From Streptomyces sp. NBC_01707 (GTDB lineage Bacteria > Actinomycetota > Actinomycetes > Streptomycetales > Streptomycetaceae), in NCBI RefSeq assembly GCF_041438805.1, contig NZ_CP109190.1, positions 3,968,001-4,032,000 on the forward strand: DNA of 64,000 nucleotides. The letters are read 5' to 3'. This document shows, piece after piece, positions 8,245 to 17,344 of this stretch; the first letter of the stretch is position 1, and each line of letters starts with the position of its first letter. The position numbers and the translations under genes are program-made. The notes below the pieces were generated by a model. It had not been told where the DNA came from, did no database searches, and saw only the letters and a list, made by a program, of their open reading frames with translations.

Positions 8245-8628
8245 GGACCGCAGAATAGCCCGCCCGGCAGAGGGTGGAAGGGCCTGGTCAGCCACCGACA
8301 TCACACCGTTCCGATGAATTCGCCCAACACACATGCGCGAATCCGGGGTACAGTGATATTGCGCCGAGAGAGCATTTTGTATGTGCCGGTGGCGCGAAAT
8401 GAATGAGGATGCCCGGTCGGTGGCCCGATCGGCTCCGACCCGACAGCCCTCCACGCGGGGCGTACGACACGTACGACCGCAGATGAGGGGCCCCCTCAGC
8501 GGCACGAGCGCTCGAGCGACGGCAGTGGTCCCGCGCCACCCGGCCCATCCACGGCCGGATGACCAACCCCGGCACGGTACGACCCCCAGCGTTCGCCTCG
8601 GACCGCGTCTCACAGAAGAGGCAGCACC
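8245..8628. other. Divergent intergenic region / 5' leader of the RNA helicase gene
   Basis: These 384 bp hold no convincing gene. A CGTACG-ACA-CGTACG element (8461-8475) and a compact TGAGGGGCCCCCTCA palindrome lie within it. A long structured 5' untranslated region is common for DEAD-box helicase genes, but I cannot place a promoter with confidence. Confidence 0.5.
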
Positions 8629-10560
8629 CTGACTACGTTCCGAGACCTCGGGATTCTTCCCGAGACGGCCGAGGCCCTTGAGGCCGTCGGCATCGTGTCC
8701 CCGTTCCCCATCCAGGAGATGACGCTCCCCGTCGCACTCTCCGGCTCCGACGTGATCGGACAGGCCAAGACCGGTACCGGCAAGACGCTCGGTTTCGGTC
8801 TTCCGCTGCTGGAGCGCGTCACCGTCCCCGCGGACGTCGAGGCAGGCCGGGCCCAGCCCGAGCAGCTGACCGAGGCCCCGCAGGCACTGGTCGTCGTCCC
8901 CACCCGTGAGCTCTGCCAGCAGGTCACCAACGACCTGCTGACGGCCGGCAAGGTGCGTAACGTCCGCGTTCTCGCCATCTACGGCGGCCGTGCGTACGAA
9001 CCCCAGGTCGAGGCCCTGAAGAAGGGCGTCGACGTGATCGTCGGCACCCCGGGGCGACTGCTCGACCTGGCAGGACAGCGCAAGCTCGACCTGTCGCACG
9101 TGCGCTCGCTCGTTCTCGACGAGGCCGACGAGATGCTCGACCTGGGCTTCCTGCCCGACGTCGAGAAGATCATCACGATGCTTCCGCCCAAGCGCCAGAC
9201 CATGCTGTTCTCGGCGACCATGCCGGGTGCGGTCATCGGCCTCGCGCGGCGTTACATGTCGCAGCCGACGCACATCCGTGCCACCTCGCCCGACGGCGAG
9301 GGCGCGACCGTCGCGAACATCTCGCAGCACGTCTTCCGGGCCCACTCGATGGACAAGCCCGAGATGGTCTCGCGCATCCTGCAGGCCAACGGCCGCGGAC
9401 TCGCGATGATCTTCTGCCGTACGAAGCGCACGGCCGCCGACATTGCCGAGCAGCTGGAGAAGCGCGGTTTCGCGTCCGGCGCGGTCCACGGCGACCTCGG
9501 CCAGGGCGCCCGTGAGCAGGCGCTGCGCGCGTTCCGCAACGGCAAGGTGGACGTGCTCGTCTGCACCGACGTCGCAGCCCGCGGTATCGACGTCGAGGGC
9601 GTCACGCACGTCATCAACTACCAGTCGCCGGAGGACGAGAAGACGTACCTCCACCGCATCGGCCGGACCGGCCGTGCCGGTGCCAAGGGCATCGCGATCA
9701 CGCTGGTCGACTGGGACGACATCCCGCGCTGGCAGCTGATCAACAAGGCGCTCGACCTGAAGTTCCCCGACCCGGTCGAGACGTACTCCACGTCACCGCA
9801 CCTCTTCGAGGAGCTCGACATCCCGGCCGGCACCAAGGGCGTGCTCCCGCGCACCGAGCGGACCCGTGCGGGTCTTCGGGCCGAGGAGATCGAGGACCTG
9901 GGCGAGACGGGCGGCCGTGGCCGTAAGTCGTCCGCCGCGTCCTCGGCGCCTGCGGCAGCCGAGGAGCGGGCGCCGCGTACACCGCGTCAGCGTCGTCGTA
10001 CCCGGGGCGGGTCCTCGGTCGCGGACGGCGCCGCAGCCGCCGCGGTGCCGGCACCGACCTCGGAGGCCGTGGCGGTCACTGACGCGCCTGCCGAGCCGCG
10101 CACGCCGCGTCGCCGTCGTCGTACCCGTGCCGGAGCCGCGGATGTCGCGGCCGAGGCCGCGGTGGCCGTGGCGGAGGCTCCGGCCACCGTTGCCGAGGCA
10201 CCCGTGACGGTCGAGGCGGAGCCGGTGGCCGAGGCCAAACCGCGTCGTCGCCGGGCTCGCGTCGTCGCCAAGGCGGCGGACGAGGTCGACTTCCAGATCG
10301 CGCCGATCGCCGAGCCGATGCCGGAGGTCAAGGCGGTGACCAAGCCGCGTCGTCGCACCCGGGTCGTCGCCAAGCCGGCGGCCGACGAGGTCGACTTCCA
10401 GATCGCGCCGATCGCCGAACCGGTGCCGGAGAGCAAGCCGCGCCGGCGGACGCGGGCTGCGGCCAAGCCGAAGGCGGAGACCGTGGCGGAGGCCCCGGTC
10501 GCCGAGGTCGAGGCCAAGCCGCGGCGTCGTCGGACGCGGGCGGCCACCACCGAGGGCTGA
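8629..10560 (+). CDS. DEAD-box RNA helicase with basic repeat tail
   Basis: This ATP-dependent RNA helicase of 643 residues acts in the cytoplasm on RNA structure, ribosome assembly or decay. Motifs in order: Q motif PFPIQ with Q29; motif I AKTGTGKT near 46-53; PTREL; TPGR; DEAD at 164-167; SAT at 195-197; HRIGRTGR near 342-349. After residue about 430 comes a long low-complexity tail with repeated RRRRTR blocks and a repeated DEVDFQIAPIAEP unit. The conserved N-terminus starts at a CTG (8629) with AGAGG upstream. The next legal start, GTG at 8695, would remove the Phe that belongs to the Q motif. Confidence 0.9.
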   Translation: MTTFRDLGILPETAEALEAVGIVSPFPIQEMTLPVALSGSDVIGQAKTGTGKTLGFGLPLLERVTVPADVEAGRAQPEQLTEAPQALVVVPTRELCQQVTNDLLTAGKVRNVRVLAIYGGRAYEPQVEALKKGVDVIVGTPGRLLDLAGQRKLDLSHVRSLVLDEADEMLDLGFLPDVEKIITMLPPKRQTMLFSATMPGAVIGLARRYMSQPTHIRATSPDGEGATVANISQHVFRAHSMDKPEMVSRILQANGRGLAMIFCRTKRTAADIAEQLEKRGFASGAVHGDLGQGAREQALRAFRNGKVDVLVCTDVAARGIDVEGVTHVINYQSPEDEKTYLHRIGRTGRAGAKGIAITLVDWDDIPRWQLINKALDLKFPDPVETYSTSPHLFEELDIPAGTKGVLPRTERTRAGLRAEEIEDLGETGGRGRKSSAASSAPAAAEERAPRTPRQRRRTRGGSSVADGAAAAAVPAPTSEAVAVTDAPAEPRTPRRRRRTRAGAADVAAEAAVAVAEAPATVAEAPVTVEAEPVAEAKPRRRRARVVAKAADEVDFQIAPIAEPMPEVKAVTKPRRRTRVVAKPAADEVDFQIAPIAEPVPESKPRRRTRAAAKPKAETVAEAPVAEVEAKPRRRRTRAATTEG

Positions 10561-10607
10561 TCGCACCAGGTCGGTCGATCCGGGGCTGCACCCCGGACGC
10601 TTGAACT

Positions 10608-10645
10608 GCCGGACGGGCTTGAGGGCTACCTCAAGCCCGTCCGGC
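10608..10645 (+). terminator. Hairpin terminator after RNA helicase gene
   Basis: A 17-bp perfect stem (GCCGGACGGGCTTGAGG, 10608-10624, with its mirror at 10629-10645) and a 4-nt loop are followed by GTTTGAGG. It lies 48 nt after the helicase stop. Confidence 0.75.
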
Positions 10646-10699
10646 GTTTGAGGGCACCCGATTCAGCCCGTGCGGCGTTCGAGGACATAGCCTCTTTCC

Positions 10700-11548
10700 A
10701 TGAGTCGGCCGCACACCTTCACCCCGCCTCCCTGCGCCCGCGTCCACCCGCTGCGCACCGCGCGCGGGGACTTTGCCGTGCTGGAGGCCCTGCCACCCGC
10801 CGAACCGCGTGGCACCGCCCTCCTGTTGCCCGGTTACATGGGCAGCAAGGAGGACTTCATCGCGCTCCTCGAACCGCTCTCCGCCGCCGGGTACCGCATC
10901 GTCGCCGTCGATGGGCGCGGACAGTACGAGACCGAGGGGACGGACCGTCAAGAGACATACGCCCAGGGCGAGTTGGCTCTTGACGTACTCGCCCAGGCCG
11001 CCGCGCTGGACGCCGGTGACGACGGCGCCGTGCATCTGCTCGGGCATTCGCTCGGCGGCCAGATCGCGCGCGCTGCCGTGCTGCTCGACGCCTCGCCGTT
11101 CCGTTCACTGACGCTGATGTCCTCCGGCCCCGCCCAGGTCACCGAGGCCCAGCAGCTCAAGGTGAAGATGCTCGGCGACGCGCTCACGACGCTGAGCATG
11201 GCCGAGGTGTGGGAGGCGATGCGCGCCCTCGACCCGCCGGAGGACGCGGCCATGGACGGCGAGGGTCTGCGCCGGCGCTGGCTGCGGCACCGGGCCGCCC
11301 AGCTGATCGCCACCGGCCGGCAGCTGGTGACCGAGCCGGACCGGGTGGCCGAACTCGCCGCCGTACCGCTGCCCGTCCATGTACTGTCCGGCGAGCGCGA
11401 CGACACCTGGCCGGTGCCCCTGCTCGACACGATGGCGCAGCGCCTCGGCGCGCACCGCACCACGATCGCGGGCGCCGAACACTCCCCCAACACGGACCGC
11501 CCGGAGCCGACCGCTGCCGCGCTCGTCTCCTTCTGGGACGGCGTATAG
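10700..11548 (+). CDS. alpha/beta hydrolase
   Basis: The 282-residue cytoplasmic hydrolase has the nucleophile elbow GHSLGG (Ser117). The acid lies in SGERDDTWP and the His in GAEHSPNTDRPE. It is unrelated in detail to the hydrolase at 4494-5459. The substrate is unknown. Its stop lies 1 bp from the stop of the convergent NYN gene, so the two transcripts must overlap or end at a shared site. Confidence 0.85.
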   Translation: MSRPHTFTPPPCARVHPLRTARGDFAVLEALPPAEPRGTALLLPGYMGSKEDFIALLEPLSAAGYRIVAVDGRGQYETEGTDRQETYAQGELALDVLAQAAALDAGDDGAVHLLGHSLGGQIARAAVLLDASPFRSLTLMSSGPAQVTEAQQLKVKMLGDALTTLSMAEVWEAMRALDPPEDAAMDGEGLRRRWLRHRAAQLIATGRQLVTEPDRVAELAAVPLPVHVLSGERDDTWPVPLLDTMAQRLGAHRTTIAGAEHSPNTDRPEPTAAALVSFWDGV

Positions 11549-11549
11549 C

Positions 11550-12446
11550 TCAGTACTGCGCCTGCAGGTGCTGCCAGAAGCCGTCGCGCAGCGCCCGCCT
11601 CAGGTGGGCGTGGCCGCGCAGCGAGTGCTGGAGGAGTCGTTCGGCCTCGACCAGCAGATCCTGGTCGACGGAGCCCGGCAGGTAGGGGTGTCCGGGCAGC
11701 AGATCGGCGAGGGACTCGCGACCGCGGGCGGCGAGCCAGGCCGCGGCGATCTGCGCGCCGACGAAACGGACGTCGTCGCGCGAGGGGGCCGGAGTGTCGT
11801 CCTCGTACGTGGTGACGGGGCGTCTGGTGACGTACGGGCGGCAGAAGTCGAGGTCGAAGGTGCGCTGGCTGTCCACTTCCCAGAGCAGCGGTTCGGCCTG
11901 GTTGCGGCCTTCTCCGGCCTCGATGCCCCACAGGTGGACCCGGGCCCCGTACCCCTGCGCCGCCTCGACCGCCGACACCAGGTCCTCGTCGCCGCCGACG
12001 AGCGCCGCATCACTGATGGCGCGGTGCCGGGCGAGCGACTCGAGGTCGGTGCGGATGAGTGAGTCGACCCCCTTCTGCTGGTTGTTGGCGTTGAGGTTGC
12101 CGAGTCTGACCTTGACGTCGGGGAGTTCGGCGATGGACTGCTGCTCGACGGTGTGGATCCGGCGCCTGGCCCCGTCGTACCAGTACACGCGCAGGAGTCT
12201 GCTGTCCGCGAAGATCGTGCGGGCCTTGTCGATGAACGCCTCGATCAGCCCTTCCGCGTCGAGGTCGAAGGAGCGCCGGTCCTCGGTGCCGGTGACGAGC
12301 AGCCCGGCCGCCGCGTACACATAGCCCGCGTCCACGAAGATCGCGTGGGTCGAGGGAGTCTTCGACACCTCGGCGAGCATGCGTTTGAGCAGCTCGTTGG
12401 TGCGGTCCAGGCGCTCGCCGATCTCTGCGATCTCTGCCTCGCTCAT
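11550..12446 (-). CDS. NYN domain protein (PIN-like putative RNase)
   Basis: The 298-residue protein begins with a short helical segment, followed by a NYN/PIN-like nuclease fold. AIFVDAGYVY supplies the first acidic residue, KGVDSLIRTDL the second, and DAALVGGDEDLVSAV the third cluster. These acidic residues coordinate metal in this family. The C-terminal third is helical. It may cleave structured RNA, but the substrate is unknown. I chose the ATG at 12446, with GAGG 7-8 nt upstream, over a start 12 codons earlier that lacks a site. Confidence 0.8.
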   Translation of the reverse strand: MSEAEIAEIGERLDRTNELLKRMLAEVSKTPSTHAIFVDAGYVYAAAGLLVTGTEDRRSFDLDAEGLIEAFIDKARTIFADSRLLRVYWYDGARRRIHTVEQQSIAELPDVKVRLGNLNANNQQKGVDSLIRTDLESLARHRAISDAALVGGDEDLVSAVEAAQGYGARVHLWGIEAGEGRNQAEPLLWEVDSQRTFDLDFCRPYVTRRPVTTYEDDTPAPSRDDVRFVGAQIAAAWLAARGRESLADLLPGHPYLPGSVDQDLLVEAERLLQHSLRGHAHLRRALRDGFWQHLQAQY

Positions 12447-12656
12447 GCGGACCTCATCGTCCGCGCACGACCCGTTACCCACTGGTACTTAGACATCCAA
12501 AAAATTTCCTTAGCGTAGGGAATGTTTGCAGAGAGCATGCCGTTGTACACCCTGTGGAGCGCGAGACACCGATGCCTGGTGCTCCACATCCTTGCGGACG
12601 GATCATCCGTCCTCCCAGTAGTTCTCCAGCAGGAGGATCAGACGAAGGGAAGCCAT

Positions 12657-12809
12657 ATGCGCTTCGAGATCATGCGACTCGACGATGTCGACGGTACCGC
12701 CGTGGACAGCACCGTCGTGGACGCCGCCTCCGTCAACCGGATCGTGCAGCAGGCCGCCGCGACAGGCCAGCGCATCTATATCCGCCCGGCCGAGACCTCG
12801 GCTTCGTAA
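12657..12809 (+). CDS. Conserved small protein, 50 aa
   Basis: The 50-residue product starts MRFEIMRLDDVDGTAVDSTV and ends RIYIRPAETSAS. AAGGGAAG lies 6-7 nt before the ATG. From memory the same small protein is found next to the marC gene in other Streptomyces, but its function is unknown. A strong bidirectional terminator follows 24 nt later. Confidence 0.7.
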   Translation: MRFEIMRLDDVDGTAVDSTVVDAASVNRIVQQAAATGQRIYIRPAETSAS

Positions 12810-12833
12810 CACCTGACGACGCACAAAGACGAA

Positions 12834-12866
12834 GCGCCCCCGTACGGACTGTCCGTACGGGGGCGC
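12834..12866. terminator. Bidirectional hairpin terminator
   Basis: A perfect 15-bp stem (GCGCCCCCGTACGGA, 12834-12848, mirrored at 12852-12866) with a 3-nt loop lies between the small-protein gene and the convergent marC-type gene. It could end both. Confidence 0.8.
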
Positions 12867-12886
12867 TGTGGCATGCGGGGGCGCCG

Positions 12887-13492
12887 TCAGGAGCCCTGGA
12901 TGACCTGGGTGATCCCGTTGATGATCTGCTGGACGGCGATGGCGGAGAGCATCATGCCGGCGAGCCGCGTCACCAGCACGACACCACCGTCCTTGATCAC
13001 ACGGATGATCAGCAGCGAGTAGCGCATGGCCAGCCAGAGCACGACGTGCATGGCGACGATCGCCGTCCAGACGGAGATCTGCATGGCGAAGCTGTCGGCG
13101 TGCTGCACCGCCAGGATCACCGACACGATCGCCCCGGGTCCGGCGAGCAGTGGCATGCCCAGCGGTACGAGTGCCACGTTGACGTCCTTCGTCTGCGTCG
13201 GCTCGTCGGTCTTGCCGGTCAGCAGATCGAGCGCGATCAGCAGCAGAAGAAGTCCGCCCGCGATCATCAGGGCAGGGACGGAGACATGCAGATAGTCGAG
13301 GATCTGCTGACCGAGCACGCCGAAGACGGCGATCACACCGAAGGCGACCGCGACCGCCTGGAACGCCATCCGGCGCTGGATCTTGGCGGGCCGTCCGGCG
13401 GTGAGGGCGAGAAAGATCGGGGTGATCCCGGGCGGATCCATAATCACAAAAAGCGTGAGAAAAAGGGATCCGAAGACAGCAACGTCGAACAC
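12887..13492 (-). CDS. MarC family integral membrane protein
   Basis: The 201-residue protein has six predicted membrane helices and the MarC family signature, including FVIMDPPGITPIFLAL near the start and PLGMPLLAGPGAIVSVIL in the middle. The role of the family is unclear; the former link to multiple antibiotic resistance is not supported. I chose GTG at 13492, which gives the usual family length and N-terminus. The visible ribosome binding site is weak. Confidence 0.85.
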   Translation of the reverse strand: MFDVAVFGSLFLTLFVIMDPPGITPIFLALTAGRPAKIQRRMAFQAVAVAFGVIAVFGVLGQQILDYLHVSVPALMIAGGLLLLLIALDLLTGKTDEPTQTKDVNVALVPLGMPLLAGPGAIVSVILAVQHADSFAMQISVWTAIVAMHVVLWLAMRYSLLIIRVIKDGGVVLVTRLAGMMLSAIAVQQIINGITQVIQGS

Positions 13493-13635
13493 AGTGAGGC
13501 CTTGCGAGAAGAGAGCGGGTCGAAACAGGACACACGCAGCCCACGGCCGGGTCCGGCCGGGCACGCGAAGAAAGAGGGGGGTGACGTACGCGACGTACGT
13601 GGGCGATGAAGTGCGCGAGGCGCGCGGGCGGGGAG

Positions 13636-14502
13636 CTACGCGGGGCGGGGTCCGCCGGCACCCGGCACCGGGAAGGCTCCCGTGGCGCGCCGGGTGATCT
13701 CGCCGTAGATCTCCGGGTCGGTGGTGTATTCGCCGAGCCGTACGGTCTTCCGGCTGCCGTGGTAGTCGCTGGAACCGGTGGCCAGCAGCCCCAGTTCCTT
13801 GGCGAGCCCACGCAGCCGGGCCCTGGTCGGCTCGTCATGGTCCATGTGGTCGACCTCGATGCCGTCGAGGCCTGCCGCGGCGAACCTGGCTATCGATGCC
13901 TCGGGCACCACCTCACCGCGCTTGACGGCGAGCGGGTGGGCGAAGACGGTGACGCCACCGGCGGCCTTGACCAGCCGGATGGCGTCGAAAGGGTCGAGTT
14001 CGTGCTTCTCGGCGTACGCGCGTCCACCGTTGGCGAGCCACTCGGGGGTGAAGGCGTCGGAGACGGTCTCGACGACACCGAGCTCGACGAGCGCGGTGGC
14101 GATGTGCGGCCTGCCGACCGATCCGTCGCCGGCGATCCGGGCGACCTGCTCCCACTCGACGGGAACGCCGAGCGCCTGGAGCTTGCGCACCATCGTCTGC
14201 GCACGCGGCACCCGGTCGTCGCGGACCAGCTCGCGTTCGCGTGCCAACTCGGGCTCGTCGGGGTCGAAGAGGTACGCGAGCATGTGCAGGCCCACGCCGT
14301 CGATGCGGCAGGAGAGCTCGGCACCGGTGACGAGAGTGAGGCCCTCGGGGAGCGCGGCCGTCGCCTCGGCGTGGCCGCGGACGGTGTCGTGGTCGGTGAG
14401 AGCGACGACATCGAGCCCTGCCGCGGCGGCGTTCCGCACCAGCTCGGCGGGGGTGTCCGTGCCGTCCGACGCGGTGGAGTGGGTGTGCAGGTCGATGTGC
14501 AC
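13636..14502 (-). CDS. PHP-domain phosphoesterase (YciV/RNase AM-like)
   Basis: The 288-residue protein starts with HTHSTASDG (His6, His8, Asp13), the first metal motif of PHP phosphoesterases. LTDHDT and a later HPLAVK-type motif follow. The family includes 3',5'-nucleoside bisphosphatases and the 5'-to-3' exonuclease RNase AM. I chose GTG at 14502, which has GGAG 8 nt upstream and places the first motif at the N-terminus, as usual. The exact substrate is not known. Confidence 0.82.
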   Translation of the reverse strand: MHIDLHTHSTASDGTDTPAELVRNAAAAGLDVVALTDHDTVRGHAEATAALPEGLTLVTGAELSCRIDGVGLHMLAYLFDPDEPELARERELVRDDRVPRAQTMVRKLQALGVPVEWEQVARIAGDGSVGRPHIATALVELGVVETVSDAFTPEWLANGGRAYAEKHELDPFDAIRLVKAAGGVTVFAHPLAVKRGEVVPEASIARFAAAGLDGIEVDHMDHDEPTRARLRGLAKELGLLATGSSDYHGSRKTVRLGEYTTDPEIYGEITRRATGAFPVPGAGGPRPA

Positions 14503-14630
14503 GACGCGTACTCCAGTGCTCTCAGCCGGACAGGGGGGAAGCCCAAGGATAACCGGCATTCGAACACCGTCCGGTCAGGACGGCAGGACAGCGGCCGACG
14601 CAGCAGCGCGGCCGGGTGCGTGCCGCGACC

Positions 14631-15275
14631 TCAGGGCTGGCTGAGCAGTCGCGGGCTGAGCGCCCCGCAGGGCACGAGGTCGACCTCTCCGCCGGCGTCG
14701 CGCAGATCGGTCAGTATCAGCTCGTCGTACATGAGCAGCGCGGACTGCTCGGGCCAGACGACCGCCCACAGCCAGAGCCCACGCGCCTCGCCCGCGAAGA
14801 CCGCCCGGTCCTCGGGTGCGCTCTTGACCTGCCAGAGCGGGGTGGGCCGTCCGGCGGCCAGCACCTTGGCATTGGGAGGGCCGTCGACATGGAGGTAGGG
14901 GCCCGGGTCGGGGCCGTCGATCCCGGCGTAGCGCGCGCCGAGGCCGACCCCGAGCTCCTCGGCGACGAGCAGCATCTCGCCCACCCCGCCGAGCGGACCG
15001 GGGCCCGAACAGGCGACGACGGTGGCGCGGCCGCCGCTGCGGTCGTCCCCCGCGTACGCCACGCCGGTGAACAGCCAGCCGACCGGCAGCGGCCAGGGCA
15101 TCCACACCGGCACCCGGGCACGGTGCACCACCACGCCGAGCGCCTCGACGCTGGGTGGGATCACCGGCTGCAGCGGATACACGGCGCCGTGCACGGCGCA
15201 CTGCCAGGTGTCGGCGAAAAGACCGGGCGCCCTGACCCGGCCACCGCACTTCGGGCAACTGGGTTCGCCCCTCAT
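14631..15275 (-). CDS. Conserved hypothetical protein with zinc-ribbon N-terminus (DUF6758-like)
   Basis: The 214-residue protein opens with CPKC (Cys7, Cys10), then QCAVHG with Cys and His near residues 26-29; together these look like a small zinc-binding ribbon. The rest is a globular domain rich in Trp and Gly without motifs I recognise, conserved in Streptomyces. I chose the ATG at 15275. A TTG three codons upstream is closer to the GGAGG and cannot be excluded. Confidence 0.65.
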   Translation of the reverse strand: MRGEPSCPKCGGRVRAPGLFADTWQCAVHGAVYPLQPVIPPSVEALGVVVHRARVPVWMPWPLPVGWLFTGVAYAGDDRSGGRATVVACSGPGPLGGVGEMLLVAEELGVGLGARYAGIDGPDPGPYLHVDGPPNAKVLAAGRPTPLWQVKSAPEDRAVFAGEARGLWLWAVVWPEQSALLMYDELILTDLRDAGGEVDLVPCGALSPRLLSQP

Positions 15276-15372
15276 AGCGCCCAACGGTCCTCCCCGGCTG
15301 TCGCCGCGTCAAGGACGATCACCCGTCCGCAGCGTGGCTCTCGCCAGGATAAATAGATGTAGTTTGCATTCA

Positions 15373-15385
15373 TTAGGTTCTCTAA
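15373..15385. promoter_or_regulatory. Inverted repeat TTAG-N5-CTAA upstream of MFS gene
   Basis: TTAG (15373-15376) and CTAA (15382-15385) are perfect half-sites in an AT-rich island 48 bp before the MFS start, within otherwise GC-rich DNA. This resembles MarR/TetR-type operators placed on exporter promoters. No clear -10/-35 pair could be fixed. Confidence 0.35.
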
Positions 15386-15432
15386 CTTATTGTGTGCATG
15401 ACGCATCGATCTACTGGAGAGCGAGAACACCC

Positions 15433-16665
15433 ATGCCGGCAGCGGATCCATTCGATCAGGGAACGGGCAGCATCCTGCGCCAGCCCAAGGCCGTCTGGGC
15501 CACGGCCGGCGCCTCGGTCGTCGCGTTCATGGGGATCGGGCTGGTCGACCCGATCCTGCCGTCCATCGCCAAGGGACTCGAGGCCACGCCCAGCCAGGTG
15601 TCCCTGCTCTTCACCTCGTACTTCCTGATCACCGCGGTCGCGATGCTGGTCACCGGTTTCGTCTCCAGCAGGATCGGCGGCCGTAAGACACTGCTGACCG
15701 GCCTCGCGCTCGTCGTCGTCTTCGCCGGACTCTCCGGCACGTCGTCGTCCGTCGCCGAACTCGTCGGCTTCCGGGCCGGCTGGGGGCTCGGCAACGCACT
15801 CTTCGTCTCGACGGCTCTCGCCGTGATCGTCGGCGCGGCGGCCGGCGGCAGCTCCGCGGCGATCCTGCTGTACGAGTCGGCGCTCGGCCTCGGCATGGCC
15901 TGCGGACCGCTGCTCGGCGCGCTGCTCGGTGACGCCAGTTGGCGCTACCCGTTCTTCGGCACCGCGGCGCTGATGGCGATCGGCTTCATCTGCATCACGG
16001 CGTTCCTGAAGGAACAGCCGAAGCCGGCCCGCAGGACCTCACTGCTCGATCCGGTCAGGGCGCTGGGTCACGGCGGCCTCGCCTCGGTCGCGGCCTCGGC
16101 GTTCTTCTACAACTACGCGTTCTTCACGATCCTGGCGTTCACCCCGTTCGTGCTGAACATGACGCCGTACAAGTCGGGCGCGGTCTTCTTCGCCTGGGGT
16201 CTGTTGCTCGCCGTCTTCTCGGTGCTCGTCGCACCCCGGCTGCAGAAGCGCTTCGGCTCGCTCAAGGTGCTCGGCGCCTCGCTGGTCCTGCTCGCCGTCG
16301 ACCTGCTCGTCCTCGGCTACGGCAATCACACCGCGGCGATCGTCTGCACGATCGTCTCCGGTGCCTTCATCGGCATGAACAACACCGTCTACACGGAGCT
16401 GGCGCTCGGCGTCTCGGACGCGCCGCGCCCGGTGGCGAGCGCGGGCTACAACTTCGTCCGCTGGTTCGCCGCGGCCGCCGCCCCGTATCTCGCCCCGAAG
16501 ATCGAGGAGTGGAGCAACATCCACGTCCCGTTCGTGGTCGCCGCGCTCGCGGCCGTGGCCGGCGCGCTCGTCGTCCGGATCCGGCGTACGGCCCTGACGC
16601 ATGAGGCGGAGGGGCTGGAGCCGAAGCACGCCACCGAGGACGGCGTCACGGTCTTCGCCAACTGA
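15433..16665 (+). CDS. MFS transporter, drug/multidrug efflux type
   Basis: The 410-residue protein has 12 predicted membrane helices. The first is ASVVAFMGIGLVDPILPSIA, and a loop motif of the form GFVSSRIGGRKTLL lies between helices 2 and 3, characteristic of the major facilitator superfamily. The closest pattern is proton-driven drug exporters; the substrate is unknown. The ATG at 15433 follows a GGAGAGCGAG stretch. It stands alone, with a palindrome in its promoter region. Confidence 0.87.
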   Translation: MPAADPFDQGTGSILRQPKAVWATAGASVVAFMGIGLVDPILPSIAKGLEATPSQVSLLFTSYFLITAVAMLVTGFVSSRIGGRKTLLTGLALVVVFAGLSGTSSSVAELVGFRAGWGLGNALFVSTALAVIVGAAAGGSSAAILLYESALGLGMACGPLLGALLGDASWRYPFFGTAALMAIGFICITAFLKEQPKPARRTSLLDPVRALGHGGLASVAASAFFYNYAFFTILAFTPFVLNMTPYKSGAVFFAWGLLLAVFSVLVAPRLQKRFGSLKVLGASLVLLAVDLLVLGYGNHTAAIVCTIVSGAFIGMNNTVYTELALGVSDAPRPVASAGYNFVRWFAAAAAPYLAPKIEEWSNIHVPFVVAALAAVAGALVVRIRRTALTHEAEGLEPKHATEDGVTVFAN

Positions 16666-16753
16666 CCTCCGGGTCGACCCTGTTCCGCCCCGCCCCCGGC
16701 TCCCCCTCCTGGCCGCGCGGCGGGGCTCCCCCGCATCCCGTATGACGTACGTC

Positions 16754-17338
16754 TCAGTCCAGGGTTACGGAGGTACGCAGCGGATCACGCAGATCCGTCC
16801 CGTGCGACAGCCACCGCTCCTGCAGCTCCTGCGCCCCGCGGACCCGCTTCCACGCCGCCTCGTTGTGCGTCATCGGCAGCAGCGGCAGGAACCGCACCGG
16901 CTCCATCGGCTCGTCCAGTTCGAGGTCCTCGACCAGACCGCCCGACTCGGCGACCAGCACGGAGCTGAACGGCGCCCCGGGCCACAGCGGTTCACCGAGG
17001 TCCAGGGAGGCGCCCGGCGCCACGATCAGCCCCTCGACCTGCGGCGAGGCCGCCAGCACCGCCAGCCCGCGGAGGACCTTGTCGGTGTCGGCGAGACCGG
17101 CCCGCACGGAGAGGACCAGCTCGGCGCGTGGTCCCTTCACCGGGTCCGCCAGGGCAGCGGTCGGGTCCGCCATCGGCTGGGCGGACATGCCGAGCGTCGC
17201 GTAGCGCACCACATCGCCGTCGACGAAACGGAGCACCTCGATCCGGTCCGTACCGAGGAACGTCACCGCGGCGCGTGCGTCCGGTTCACCCAGAGCCGTC
17301 CGGAGACGGGCCTCGACCAGAGCAAGAATTTCTCCCAT
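16754..17338 (-). CDS. Suppressor-of-fused domain protein
   Basis: The 194-residue product has the bacterial suppressor-of-fused (SUFU-like) domain. It carries a central PGASLDLGEPLWPGAPFSSVLV segment and the family ending LLPMTHNEAAWKRVRGAQEL. Many such proteins are immunity-like or of unknown role. The ATG at 17338 has no Shine-Dalgarno sequence, but a -10 TATGCT ends 6 nt before it, so the mRNA may be leaderless. It is divergent from corA. Confidence 0.78.
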   Translation of the reverse strand: MGEILALVEARLRTALGEPDARAAVTFLGTDRIEVLRFVDGDVVRYATLGMSAQPMADPTAALADPVKGPRAELVLSVRAGLADTDKVLRGLAVLAASPQVEGLIVAPGASLDLGEPLWPGAPFSSVLVAESGGLVEDLELDEPMEPVRFLPLLPMTHNEAAWKRVRGAQELQERWLSHGTDLRDPLRTSVTLD

Positions 17339-17344
17339 GTGGCG

